Assembly (NCBI RefSeq): GCF_902686445.1
Contig: NC_062223.1
Coordinates: forward strand, 37,852,998 to 37,916,997
Direction of reading: 5' to 3'
DNA: 64,000 nt
DNA from: Sciurus carolinensis
Taxonomy: Eukaryota > Chordata > Mammalia > Rodentia > Sciuridae
Shown: piece after piece, positions 48,736-60,399 of the stretch
How the letters are laid out: each line of letters starts with the position of its first letter
Position numbering within the stretch: the first letter of the stretch is position 1
Notes under the pieces: model-generated
What the model saw: only the letters and a program-made list of their open reading frames with translations
Database searches by the model: none
Told to the model about the DNA's origin: nothing
Made by a program: the position numbers and the translations under genes

Positions 48736-49328
48736 TTTGTCTTCTGTGTTGGATATTTTACATGTGATTGATTGTGACATAATTTTATAAGCAGAAAAAT
48801 ATACCCATTAAATTAGATTGGGGGAAATGCAGCTACATTTTGCAGTCTGTCCATAAACATTATCCAGTCCACTATTGTGTGTAGAAATGTTCTCCATGGA
48901 TTAGTATGAGTTTATAGCTTACAAATATTTACTTATTCCCAGAAAGGTAAGTCTTTCTTATGATTACCATTGTCTTCCATTGATGAAAATAGTCTGTCTT
49001 CTCAATAAGGATCATCAATGCTTTCATGAAATACTAAATCTTCTTGCAGGAAACTGAATATTTTACAGATGAAATCCAACTAGATGGACTTAAATGCATA
49101 GAGTTAATTATTATTAAACTTTAAGCTGAAAATAATGCATTTCTAAATCTAGTCATGTCTTTTATACTACCTAGAATTTTTTAGTAAGGTATTACTTGAA
49201 TCCCACCCTGAAATCATAGAACAAGAGTGACACATATAGCCTGTTTTTCCTGGAAATTTAGTGACATTAGCATTGAAATTCTCATATACCAGAAAAACAC
49301 TCTATCTGGGAAAACTTAAGTTTTTGTA
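48736..49328. other. Unclassified DNA between repeat copies
   Basis: Nothing recognised. Confidence 0.4.
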
Positions 49329-49462
49329 AAAATTAAAACCACAGACCAAATTTCAGGGTCATATATCTATTGTCATCTATTCTCCTTTTTTTAAAGTAGG
49401 AAAACAAAGATAAATTGCAAGGCAATAAAAGAAAACGAGGTCATGGGCAGGGACACTGTGCA
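49329..49462. repeat. Copy 2 of the second diverged direct repeat
   Basis: AAATTAAAACCACAGACCAA, 'GGGTCATATATCTATTGTCAT', 'aggaaaacaaagataaattg', 'gggcagggacactgtg'. About 708 bases downstream of copy 1, with several small indels. Confidence 0.68.
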
Positions 49463-50784
49463 TGGTTGGTCACCCTCTCATACATACTTATTTTGTTGTT
49501 TCTCACACATGCACTTGGGAGCTAGAAAACTGAAGTGTTCTTAGACTGTATTGTGTTTGCTTTTTATTTTTCATAACTTATGCTGACAAATATGGATTGT
49601 ATTGCCCTGAGATACAGGCAAGAGGGACTCCTCCCCTCATTCTTTGGAAGAAAGGACTGTGTTTCTCCTTTTCCCAGTTCCCAGTCCATTGAGTAAGGAG
49701 CCCTACAGTCAATATCATGCGCCCATCTAGAGATCTCGCCCACCTCTGAATAACACTCCAGCTACCAGAAGCCCTGAAGATCATACAAACCCTTATCGGA
49801 CATTCATTAGCATTGGCACCACTGTACCTTTATCTCCACTTTCAGCCACAGGCCAAGAGCAGTTGTTTGGGGAACCTGGGAGGAGGATGTAGGAGCTTGA
49901 ATAAGCGAGCTGGACAGCCTGCTTGCCTGTGCGCACATCTACTATTGGAGTGGGGAGGAGCAGGGATGGAAAGAAGGGGAAGATGCAAGTAGTTGGAGAC
50001 AGCTCTTCCCTCCCCTTGACCTCAAGTTCTCACTCCCATTTTCAGTGTCTGAGAATCTTATAATTTAAACTGCCATTCTAGATTACAATGAAGGAGGATT
50101 TGTCACATTTTACTTTATAGGTGGTTAGTTTCACTTACAATTTTATAGTATTTATCTGCATGGTGCTTTGGTCTGCATTTGTACTACTGTCCCAGGTTCT
50201 GCAACTCATGGGAAGAACCTGAGTGTTATCTTCCTTTCAGTCAGATTTGCTCCTGGTAATACCTCCATGTGCATTTAGAAACATTGGCTCTATGACAACC
50301 CAATAATAAAGTACATTTAGGATACATGCCTACCTGTTAAAACAGCTTTTCTATCGAGGTTTTGAGGTATGTTCCATTCTCTTTTGGACCCTACTCCATT
50401 CTTTTGGCTGGACAATTGTTCAAAACTGTTAGATTTAGAAGAAACTTTAGACTACTATCTAAAGGATTATTTCTTTCACTGCGAAGCAAATAAAGACTCT
50501 TCCTCAAGTTAGATAAAGATGGAGTCATTGCTTTGAAACTGATGTAGCAGAATAAGCTACATTTCTCAAGGGAGAGTGATTTTTTGTACAGTATAGTTCA
50601 AGTGCAAAAAAATACATTTCATGTTTATATCATACACATAGTTTCTCACATGTATACTCACATTCTTCAACTTGTACACATTGCTATGTCAGTAAATTCC
50701 CCAGATACTTTAACACATTAGTCAATATATCATAAATTCAGATATGGGCATGGAAACAATCTAACAACAGCAGCCTCTCTTCAT
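49463..50784. other. Unclassified DNA, locally GC-richer
   Basis: The part 49600-50000 is less AT-rich than its surroundings. It has no long frame (best 68 codons, 49578-49784, minus) and no recognised LTR ends. An unrecognised LTR or regulatory stretch is possible. Confidence 0.35.
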
Positions 50785-50950
50785 TAAGCATTAATAATGT
50801 GCCAATGTCATGCTAAGTCATTTTATCCATTGTCACAGTTGATTCTTACAACAAACATATGACTGACTCTGTAGTTCCATTATACAAATCAAAAACTGAG
50901 GCTTTACAGTATGTGACTTGCCCAAATCACCTAGGTGTAGCAATTCATTC
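50785..50950 (-). repeat. MIR SINE relic
   Basis: 'AATAATGTGCCAATGTCATG', 'ttcttacaacaaacatatg', 'atacaaatcaaaaactgagg', 'ACTTGCCCAAATCACCTAGG': near complete reverse MIR. Confidence 0.75.
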
Positions 50951-50964
50951 TCTGTCAAACCATT

Positions 50965-51350
50965 TGTTAATTTGTCCTACATATACTTATTGCAAATCTT
51001 CTATATGTCATGCCTGTGTTATGTGGATCCAGTTTATTGAATACATGGATTACAAAGCAGTTGTTTGTGGAACTTACTATCATATTGACTTGAGATTTTT
51101 AAGGAATTAGAAGAGTAGCATTGAATGTAATCCTGGGGAGAGAAAATTTCTTGAAAAAGTTTTCATATGGAGTCCAACCTGGAAGTGAGTTTGAAAAAAG
51201 GGAAAGGTATTATCTAAGACTGAAGGAGTCCTGAGGGCAGGCATAGGGAACAGCAGATGCAACATCCTGGAGGCTCGAATGTTCCTGGAAGATACAGGGA
51301 ATATGGCATAGTTGGAAGATCTAGGAAGGAGGAAGAAGTGAAGCTAATAC
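50965..51350 (+). repeat. Ancient mammal-wide interspersed repeat (family not named)
   Basis: Parallels the 11035 family: 'catatacttattgcaaatcttctatatgtcatgcc', 'agtccaacctggaagtgag', 'GGAACAGCAGATGCAACATCC'. Diverged. Confidence 0.45.
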
Positions 51351-52325
51351 AGTTAGAGAAGATAGTTACAAGAAGAAATCCTCAGGGTCTTGTAAACACT
51401 GGAAAAATTGATGGCTCATAGTTGTATAGGACACTACCCCACAAAGAGCACTTAAATCTTAACTGTTTCCTATCACATCTGAAAAGAGGAAGAAGTGAGA
51501 CCTGGCTATATTTAAATGACTTGCTCCATCTGAGAGTGAAAAAGTAGTACAGTCCAATCCTTCAGTCTTATGGCTATAAGAGTCAATTTCGAGATGCTAT
51601 TTTGTTTTACCTTAAGTAACCTAACAAATACATCTAAATTGAAGTGAACGAACGTTCTCTAATTGCAGACAAGATGTTAATGAATATATTGTTTTAAGAA
51701 AGCAAGTAAGTGTGGGTCAGTTAATTCAATTTTTAATTTTATACGAGTATGTGTGTATGTATATGCACATATATACCCATTAAATGGTTACATGTACGTA
51801 AACATTTCATTTTCAATTGTCATTGAACTTGTTGAATATAAATGCTATGATAAAAACAGATATTATTTGCACACAGAGCCTAAAATATCACATACATTTT
51901 TGGAAAGGTGATTGAACACATGCTACAGTCTATCTGTTTTGGATTTCCCCTTCTGCATCACTCCAATCTTGACCATGAAAATCTCCATTCTAGGATCAAT
52001 CTTAACTCTCAATAGAAGGATTTAAGTGCTATCATTTTAGTTTGACATTCCAATTTAAATAGCCAGATCTTTGTCTCATACTCTAAGCCAGGTCCCTGCC
52101 TTGTGTTCCAATTCTAATAGATAGACCCCCATATCATGACCCAGGTCTGTCCTCTGCCTGATCTTCTCCTGAAATGTTATATTTAACTCTACACCACAGA
52201 CTGACATCATCTTGTATTTCTAAACACATGTGATAATGAATAAGCCCTTTCTACCTACTGGAACATAAATATACTCTCCATTAAATCTCTCCAATGTATA
52301 CTGACTTACTGAGTAAATTTTATGT
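51351..52325. other. Unclassified AT-rich DNA
   Basis: No gene or repeat recognised. Confidence 0.45.
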
Positions 52326-52412
52326 GTTTATTTTTATGTGGTGCTGAGAATTGAACCCAGTGTCTCACACATGATAGGCAAGTACTCTACCACTGAGCCA
52401 CAACCCCAGCCC
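52326..52412 (-). repeat. ID SINE, minus strand
   Basis: Reverse ID: 'GTGCTGAGAATTGAACCCAG', 'GGCAAGTACTCTACCACTG', ending CACAACCCCAGCCC. A short T/A tail lies at 52326-52337. No clear target duplication. Confidence 0.92.
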
Positions 52413-53973
52413 TTACTCATTCTCTTGAATACTGTTAACCTGGAAAGGCAAGGGTTAATTCTGGCACATGTTCTTAGGCCTATACCCTTAATAACTAACC
52501 CAGGTGAATAAGGAAATTCAACCACTTTCCACTCTCTGCTTTCCAATTTCAGTGATCAATAGCATATTTTATTTTTTAAAATATTTTTAAAATAGTTGTA
52601 TTCCCCCTAGGCACATAACTGCTACTGTGTGTGCCTGTCTTATATTGAGCAATTAATAACACACAGCATACCTCCTATAACGTAGGACTGATACCTTTGT
52701 TAAAGAGGGAAAGAGGCAGTGGTGGAGTCTAAAAGAAGGAAAAGGAGATTGTCAGATTTTTTTCAGAGTAGAGTTACAATGCAGGGAGTAGAGGTGAAGG
52801 GGAGTCCTGTTCTGTGCAAGTTGTCAGTTGAATCCAGAGATCATTTACCTATCCAGAGAGCACAAATGTGTCACTCCTCTAGAGAAAAGTTCCTTTTGCC
52901 AAGTAATTTGGAAATCCTGTTAGACTGCCCCTGCTCTTGTTAAAATTGTGCTTCGGAGTCTGCCCAGCTCTCATTATTCATAAGAAAAAAAAATTGCCAA
53001 GGAAACCTTAAGGCCTCACTTTGGGAAGATGTTCTAAGCCACAGGAAATGTTTAAAGATCTATAATTGTCAGGAGGAACAGATGGAAACACAATATAATG
53101 GAAAGGTTAGGATCAGATATTGTTTTATTTAGAATGAGCCTCTGAGCTCTTTCTAATTATAGATAAGACAGACTACTATATGGAGAGCTCATTAGGTTGG
53201 AATTCGGGGGTCTGTGCTCTAGTCATTCACATCTCTCCAGTTCTAGAAGGTGACTTTGACCAAGTCATTTGAGTCGTGTGGTTTCAGCTCACCCAGCTTT
53301 ATACTGAGGGGGAATTAAGAGTTTGAATTTTGACATTCCTATTCATCATGAGACTTCCGTTATATGAAGGCGAATGAACATTCTCTGTAAATGCTATTAG
53401 TCAATACTGAAAGTTGCAATGTGAACAAAGAAAATTTGAATAAGATTTAAAAACAAAGCACATTAGCATATGTGAACATCAGTATGCACTTTAACTTTTA
53501 ATTCTATAATTTACAAATATTTAAACATCACAGTGTCTAGTTAGATGCCTTATTTCCATCCTTATCTTTCAAAAGCCCTTTGTTTTTTCCTCTTCACAAA
53601 AGCGAGGGCAAATTTTCTAAAGCCTAAGTAGGACCATACACTCTCCTTGAGTAAAACTCCCCACCAAATGAATACAAAATCCCAGCACCTCAGAGTCCCA
53701 CAGCCCCTTTACCTCTCTACCTGCAATTCATTACCTCTTGACCAACCTCTACTGTAAGATCCTTCTAATAACCCCAATACATTTTATTTCAGGATTGTTA
53801 TACAACACTGTGTTTGTTGCTGCTGCTGTTGTTGTTTATCCTTGTTCGTGTTTGTTTTGTTTTCCTTTGTTTTTACCTGGGATACCTTCTCTGACATTTT
53901 GGCAGCACTGGATCATCCACATCATTCAGATCACCCTTCACATCTCACACAGATTCCTCTTCAAGCAACCCAT
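52413..53973. other. Unclassified unique DNA
   Basis: Short frames only. A TGC/TGT run lies at about 53815-53838. Confidence 0.45.
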
Positions 53974-54433
53974 TTAATGTTACATCACTGTTGACTACTG
54001 TAGTCTCATGAGCAGCTCAGTTGTACCGGGGCAGTGGGATAGGTTGCAGACAGGCCTAAGACAGTGCACAGAAACAGCAGGGAGATGTGATTTAATCGGT
54101 AAAGTTTTAAAAAGATCAGAGACTACTCCAAGAGGAGGTCAGTGGTTACAGGCTGACAGACCTCTGTCCTCATGATGCTTTGCTGGGCAGTGCCTCCTCT
54201 CCCTCATGGTGATTTGTGCAATGGCAACTGGCAACATGAATGACATGTATCCTTTCCACACTGCCCTCAGTTTTATATACCTGTCCCCATTCAGAGAGGG
54301 CTTTCATATGTTGGGCTGCAGAAGCAGTGACATCATCAGCACTAGTTGGCTTACTTTGCTTGTCTAACTGGCATCCCAAGGAGCAACTGTCCTGGTGTAC
54401 ATGCAGGAAAGTAGCTTTCTGCAGTAACATTAA
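53974..54433 (-). mobile_element. Solo LTR with TTAA flanks
   Basis: The element 53978-54429 (452 bp) starts TGTTAC and ends GTAACA, a perfect 6-bp inverted terminal repeat with TG...CA ends. TTAA stands directly outside both ends (53974-53977 and 54430-54433), so the flanked unit has 10-base perfect inverted ends. On the minus strand there is a TATATAAAA box at 54271-54279 and an ATTAAA signal at 54091-54096, the right order for U3-R-U5. A 4-bp duplication fits ERV1-class (gammaretrovirus-like) integration. No internal sequence remains, so the LTR is solo. Frames inside it (up to 86 codons) are not genes. A TTAA-using DNA transposon is the alternative, but the ends do not look like piggyBac. 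Confidence 0.8.
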
Positions 54434-55890
54434 GTTCTCTTAGTTCTCAGTGTGCATAAGAGAAAGCCAGTGTCCTCTAATATGCACTTGAACTTCCTAG
54501 CCCAGTCTTACTCTCTTTGTTCCCTTAACTAGATGAGATTTTGGAGAACAGATAGGTGACCTTCAAGGACGTGGTATTTTATAGTTCCTCTTTGCTTTAG
54601 GGATGATACAACTCACTTCCCAGATTCCCTGTTTTCTTTGTACATAACACTCATGTCTACTTCATGTCATATGTTTGGCTCTGATTACTGTCTTCTCCTA
54701 CCACAAAGTGAGTCCCATGTAGGCAAGGACTTTACTTTGTTAACTGAGGTGTCTCCCATGTTTATACTGGTGTTCTGCTCAAGCTGCCCTTCCCAGAATG
54801 TTAAAAATGATGTATCCATGAGAGGCAATTCAATCCTTAACATCCAGAACTCATTCTATTTATGCTGTTTATAGAAGCCATAATTAAATACAGCTAAATA
54901 CCTTATATTACTATCATTAATGCAATTTTGTTCTAGTCTATTTATATATTCATGAGCCACTTTAGATACAAAAGAGAGAACATTAGAAACACTATTTACA
55001 TACATTTCATGAGAATTTATAATGATGTTTCCAAGATACATAGTTTTGCATCAGTGAAAAAGGTATTAAATAAAAGAAATCCCTAAAGAAAATTGTATTT
55101 TACCATATTAAAAGTTCTTTCTGGTCTTTAAAAAGCCTTTAATTTCTTCCTATTTAATTTCTTTCTTTCTTCTTTCTTTAGCTCTAACAAATCAGGCATA
55201 TGATTAAATACTACCCTTTTCTAGAATATTTGATATTCACAATGACTGATAGTACAAATATTTAAATCTTTGTAGCCTTAAGAGATAAGGAAGAAAAAGT
55301 GTGCATTGTGCAAATAGAAAGGATCAGATCCCAGAGAGATGTGGTGAAGAGATACAGATACGTAATATATACTGAACCACCATGATGGGGATTAGAGTCA
55401 CTTGTGGATCCTGAACGGATATGTAATTTCCTCCCATGACAGATAAATTTGTTAGGTATTTTTTCCACTCCTTAAGTGGTAATAGCATTACAGGATATAG
55501 GGATATAAGAAAAAAATTCTTGAATGTGGAAGGAAACAACAATTTCTCATGGTCTAAAAGTGTAGCCCTCCTGTCCTCAGAGTGTGTCTAGATGACCAAT
55601 AATCTGCCTGGCAGTCCTTGGCCCATGCATGGTAAAAACTTTGTACGCCATATAGGCTCTCTTTGGGGCATAATTTGTTCCTCCATCTAGGGAACTGACA
55701 CTTATTGTCACTCAGAGACTTTTTCATCTAATTTTAACATGCAAAATTAAATCCCAGTATAAAAGAGGTATTTATCCAATACAAAAATCAGAAACTACAA
55801 TAATTCATAGAAAAGATAATTCATGGGTAATTATAGCCCTCAGACATTGTAGTATCTTGGTACATACTTTCCTAGTTCTGCCATATAAAC
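54434..55890. other. Mostly unclassified DNA
   Basis: A weak L2-like patch at about 54690-54790 ('gtgagtcccatgtaggcaaggacttt'). No gene; overlapping minus frames at 55262-55542 are featureless. Confidence 0.4.
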
Positions 55891-55914
55891 ATGGACATAT
55901 GTTAATAGATTTAT

Positions 55915-56010
55915 TTATAGTATATGTATACATATGTATATAAATATGTATATACATTCATATGTGTGCATGTTGTATATGTATATTATATATGTAATGT
56001 GAGAATGTAT
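55915..56010. repeat. TA/TG-rich low-complexity tract
   Basis: Irregular TATG, TATA and CATA units. A 97-codon frame that starts here encodes a Tyr/Val-rich run for this reason and is not supported as a gene. Confidence 0.9.
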
Positions 56011-56324
56011 ATAATTCATATGCACATATTTTATACAATATTTTTATATTGTACAAACTTAGTTGCAGCTAGTGTGATTTGTTTTCACTCAGTAATCTTT
56101 TCCTGTACATATAAATATTTCAGCAAGATGATTTTAATGATGTTTAGTGTCTCTGTAGGTGGCTACATCATAATTTCTCCAACTTGTACATTTTTATTGC
56201 TTCAGAAAGTATTATGAATGGTTGATTTCTAAGTAGTTCCATTTGCACACGTAGAATAAGAGATGGAAGTCCATTTTCCCTGAACCGTTAGTAGGGGAAG
56301 TGTTGAACTTACAATAATCACTTT

Positions 56325-56440
56325 CTTCATCCCAGTCTTTGCTCTAGAAGATTTATGTACATCGTAACATCTAATCCTCCTACACCATGTAGAACACGTA
56401 GTGCTGTGCCCATTTCGTAGTCAAGAAAAGTGGATGGTAC
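56325..56440 (-). repeat. MIR-like SINE relic
   Basis: 'gtaacatctaatcctcctacacc', 'gtgctgtgcccatttcgtag': weak reverse MIR pattern. Confidence 0.45.
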
Positions 56441-56461
56441 TTTGCAATCAAGAAAAAAGAA

Positions 56462-56692
56462 GCCAGGCACGGCTGCACACTCCTGTAATTCCAGTGAATT
56501 GAGAGGCTAAGGCAGGAGGATCATAATTTCGAGGCCAGCCTCAGCAATTAGTGAGACCTCAGCAACTTAGTAAGACCCTGACTCAAGATTAAAAAAAAAA
56601 AAAAAAAAAAAAAAAAGAAACGATTGGGCATGTGACTCAGGAGTTAAGCACCCATGAGTTCAATCTCCAGTAAAACACACACACACACATTC
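56462..56692 (+). repeat. B1-dID SINE with long A linker and (CA)n tail
   Basis: B1 head (GCCAGGCACGGCTGCACACT, AGGCAGGAGGATCATAATTT), an A-run of about 29 at 56588-56616, the ID part ('GATTGGGCATGTGACTCAGG', 'GAGTTCAATCTCCAGTAAAA'), then (CA)n at 56674-56689. The A-run sits between the two halves, as in the linker of this composite. Confidence 0.93.
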
Positions 56693-56869
56693 ACATGTAG
56701 GCACATACGTATACATAAATACTAAATGAAAAATTCTAAATTTGGTCATTTGGCCTTTAAAAATTAATAGTTTTTGCTCTGTTTTAGTAACTATAGTTTT
56801 GTTGGTTTGTAAAAGGTACAGAACCATAATATTTCACAACTTGTTAAATAAGAAACTTAATTTGTCCTG

Positions 56870-56975
56870 ACTTAATCCTACTGTTTTACAGATGAGAAAC
56901 TTGGTCTCAGATAATCGCACTTTTGTAATTTTTAGCATCTGAATTTAAATTCAGGATATATAATTTATAACATCG
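56870..56975 (-). repeat. MIR SINE relic
   Basis: 'TACTGTTTTACAGATGAGAA', 'cttggtctcagataatcgcac', the reverse MIR centre. Confidence 0.55.
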
Positions 56976-57644
56976 CCCACTTAAAGATTTTTTCTTTTCA
57001 TATTTTTATTTTCAACATTCATTTTATTTTATTGAACCTTTTACTCATCCATGATTTGAGTCTCCACATGAGACTAAATTTTCAGTTTATCTGATGAGTA
57101 GATCTTAAATTTAAAACTTATCTTAAGATATTTATGTTAATAAAATCTGCACTGTGCCCTGTGCAAATCCAAGGCACTACATTTGTTACTGGGGAACAAA
57201 GAACAGCAAATATACCTCCAATTAAGTGTGTAAATTAGCAATGGAATATATAAAATAGTATTTTCTCACTTTGATGATGAACTCGGAATCATTCTCTTCT
57301 TTATTAGTTAACCTGAGAGAGGAAGTTTCTTTTTTTAATTTACTGTCTTTATTAACATAAAGTCTAACAAAATCATTCAACTATTTTCTTTCCCCCTTCC
57401 CTCATGGAAAGACAATTCCTTAGAGTTACCTGACCCCATAGGTTACTGTACCTGTGCAATAGATATTTAAAAAGATTTCTTCCAATTTAGGCCTATTATT
57501 CCAGGGTGGTGTTGGCTGTGTGCTGGATTGCTGGATATTGTTTATCTGGTATGGGTCAGAGTTTCTGCTGATATCAAATCCCCCAAACCCTATATGTGAC
57601 TCCAAGAGTACCATGCAAGTTAGATGTTGGTACTGTTCACATAG
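56976..57644. other. Unclassified AT-rich DNA
   Basis: Nothing recognised. Confidence 0.4.
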
Positions 57645-58212
57645 AAACTACATCAGTTACTTATGGCTATGCAAAAAATTATCCCCAAAATTGGTGGCTT
57701 ACAAAAATATTTATTATCTCAAAACTTCTGCAAATTGGGAATTTTGATGGGACTTAGATAGTTTCACTGGCCTAGGGATTCTTGCAGCCTACATGAAGTA
57801 TCTGCTGGGACTACAGTTCTTATGGTCTTATCAAGGCTTACCCGCACAGACACCCCCAACTCACTTGCATGCATGCTCCTTAATGGGATATAAAGTACTC
57901 ACTGGCTTTATAGTTGGAGTTTTATTTTCTCCTTCCCATGTTGCCCTCTCTGTAATATTACTCACAACATAAGAGTTTCCTTCCCCATGAATCAGGAATT
58001 TGACAGAAATTGTGGCCTTTAACTAGCAAGACAAAAGGCACAATATATGTATACCCTAATCTCAGGAGTGATATCCCACTTCTGCGCTTGCCTGTCGATT
58101 TGAATCAAGTCTCTAGGTTCAGCCCATAGTGCAGGAGAGGGGCAAGCAACAGAACCTAAGTACTAGAAAGTGAGAATCACTGGGGCCCATGTTAGAAGCA
58201 GCCTTCCACAGA
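57645..58212 (-). mobile_element. MLT1-type LTR (ERVL-MaLR), minus strand
   Basis: Read on the plus strand: 'GTTACTTATGGCTATGCAAA', AAATTGGTGGCTTACAAAAA, 'tatttattatctcaaaac', later 'TAATCTCAGGAGTGATATCC', 'GGTTCAGCCCATAGTGCAGG', and 'CACTGGGGCCCATGTTAGAAG' at the far end. This is the reverse of an old MLT1-like LTR, nearly complete. Exact subfamily not determined. Confidence 0.7.
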
Positions 58213-58554
58213 TATAAAAGAGGGGAAAGGAATGGATTATTCACTAGCATGAATAAAAGCACAGAGGATTCAAAGTTCTGGGACTCATTCATTCCAGGGA
58301 CATCACAGACTACCATATGTCAGAGTAATAGCCTGATCAGGTGAGAGGACAGGACAAATCTTATGTCTTATCTGACTCTCGGCAAAAAGACCATTAACCC
58401 AGTGTTCTTATTGCAGCTAAATGATGCTACATCATTTTTCTGGACCAGTAACTGTATGTCAAACTTCATTATAGAAGCATGGGACTGGAGAACATTATGA
58501 AGAATCATGAAGCTTATCTTGCTTCATGGAAACAGAATGGGCTCTCTATCTGAA
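58213..58554. other. Unclassified DNA
   Basis: Nothing recognised. Confidence 0.4.
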
Positions 58555-58745
58555 ACACCTGAGTCCCATTTGGGCCACTTATCAGGCCTTTGCCTAAAGT
58601 CACTTAACCTTGGTATATCCAGTGTCCATAGCTATAAAATAGAGCAATTATAATTACATCAAACTGCTGTTGGAAGGATTAAAGAGATAACATTTGTGAA
58701 AACCTGTGGCTCAATGCCTGGTATACAATAGATATTCAAAATGCC
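58555..58745 (+). repeat. MIR SINE relic
   Basis: 'GAGTCCCATTTGGGCCACTT', 'AAGTCACTTAACCTTGGTAT', 'ATAGCTATAAAATAGAGCAA', 'gttggaaggattaaagagata', 'GCTCAATGCCTGGTATACAA'. A well-preserved MIR order. Confidence 0.78.
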
Positions 58746-60399
58746 TTTCTGCCTCACCTGATTTATTTTCCCCTCTATTTCTTTTCCCCTCCTTTTGCTT
58801 ATCTCCATTTAGAAATTCTCTTAAATTATTACCAAAACCATGTTGTTATACCAAGGTTTTTAAAGTCTGTAAGGAAACTAGCCATATTTATAACATTCTA
58901 AATCTCTGACATCTTCGCTTATCCTGGAGGCAGAAGGGCCATAAAATTAGGGCAAAATTAACCCCATTTTAATTCTGTTCTATTCAGTTAACATATTGCA
59001 CACAATACACACTGAATAGATGCATCTTAATTGAGTGATTTTTACTCTTTAGTCAAAAGTAATACAAATTTTCTGAAAGGTAAAACTAACACCACTAATT
59101 GTAAAAAAAAAAAAATCTAGAGAACTATAATAAGTACAAAGCAAACAGATGGTTAGTATAAATGACTTAAGAATCTGTGTGTTTTATCTTAAGAAAGACA
59201 TTTAATACCTGGGCTAATTATAGATATAGCACTGCCTGACACATTGTAATTTATGCTTCTATTCTGAATTCTTTTTATTTAAAGAAATTAGGTTCCTTTG
59301 CATGAGGTATTCCATGCATCTGAGACTGTTACACAAACTACAGCTAAGTTTAATTTCAATACAGTATTTAAAATTCTCTCAGTGACAATGCTAGCTTTAG
59401 CATGTACCTTCCTCAGGGAAAATATTGAGTATCCCAATTAAATTCATGAACAACAAAATAGGGAAAATGAGATATACCAAGAACTATAACAGACCTAAAC
59501 TCTTTTGGTGAGTTCCATTATTGCACCAAGAACATACTTCCTTGCTTGATATATGTGAATATATTGATAAGGTAAATTAGGGAATTTTCTATAGTCCTGG
59601 ATCCAACTCATTTCTAGTAATGAGTCCATAATTTGTTATAGATTGTATTACCCTCTATCATTAAGGATAATGTGATGCCATCTACTTTAGCCATTATAGA
59701 TTTTGATTTCTGTCTTAATCTGATACACATTGTAGAAACTTAGTTTTCAAACCTCAAGCATCTAATTTGAGTAGAGCAATCATAAATTCTGCAGTTTTGC
59801 TGAAGTGTTGACATGAGTTTTATGCCCTGTAAAGATGATGTAAATAATTATTTTAAAAATGAGTAAACCTATTTGTATACTCAGTTTGCGGATCTTAAAG
59901 GTGTCTTTGCTCCAGTTAATATTCTTTCAAAGTTCTTCTGGTCAAGTGGTCAAAAACATTTTCACATGATGTATGGCATATGTAAAAAACAAACAAACAA
60001 AAACCCTTAGTAAAAGTTGAAAAAGCAATTGATTCATGAGGAGAAATACATATCCTTTTGATAAAAATGTGAATTCTAGGAAAATAAGACAAAATATTTT
60101 ATACAAAGATTTCTATAACATAATTTGGAGGGTATTTGATATTTCATTAAAAGTATTTCAGATATTAAGTGTTTTCTGAATAATTAAAAAGATTCTTGAT
60201 TTATAAAGACTGTCTTTTACTTGGATAGTCAAATATTTTAACTACAAAGCAAATGATTTTCATTGAAAACATATTTTACAAGACGAGAAATTATATGTTC
60301 TTTAAAGTGGAGTATCTGTTTGGGAAATCCAAGAATTATATGGCAAGATGTTTATAAGAATTTCATCAATGAAAAACATCTCTGAAGGAACTTGGGGAA
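58746..60399. other. Unclassified AT-rich DNA
   Basis: No gene or repeat family seen. An A-run at about 59102-59113 and an AAAC run at about 59988-60004. Confidence 0.45.

Noticed and set aside
53978..54429. piggyBac-type transposon
   Set aside because: TTAA flanks fit, but the ends are TG...CA and there is a TATA box and ATTAAA in LTR order; left as the alternative to test.
55924..56217. 97-codon plus-strand open frame with a Tyr-Val-rich start
   Set aside because: Encoded by a TA/TG low-complexity tract.
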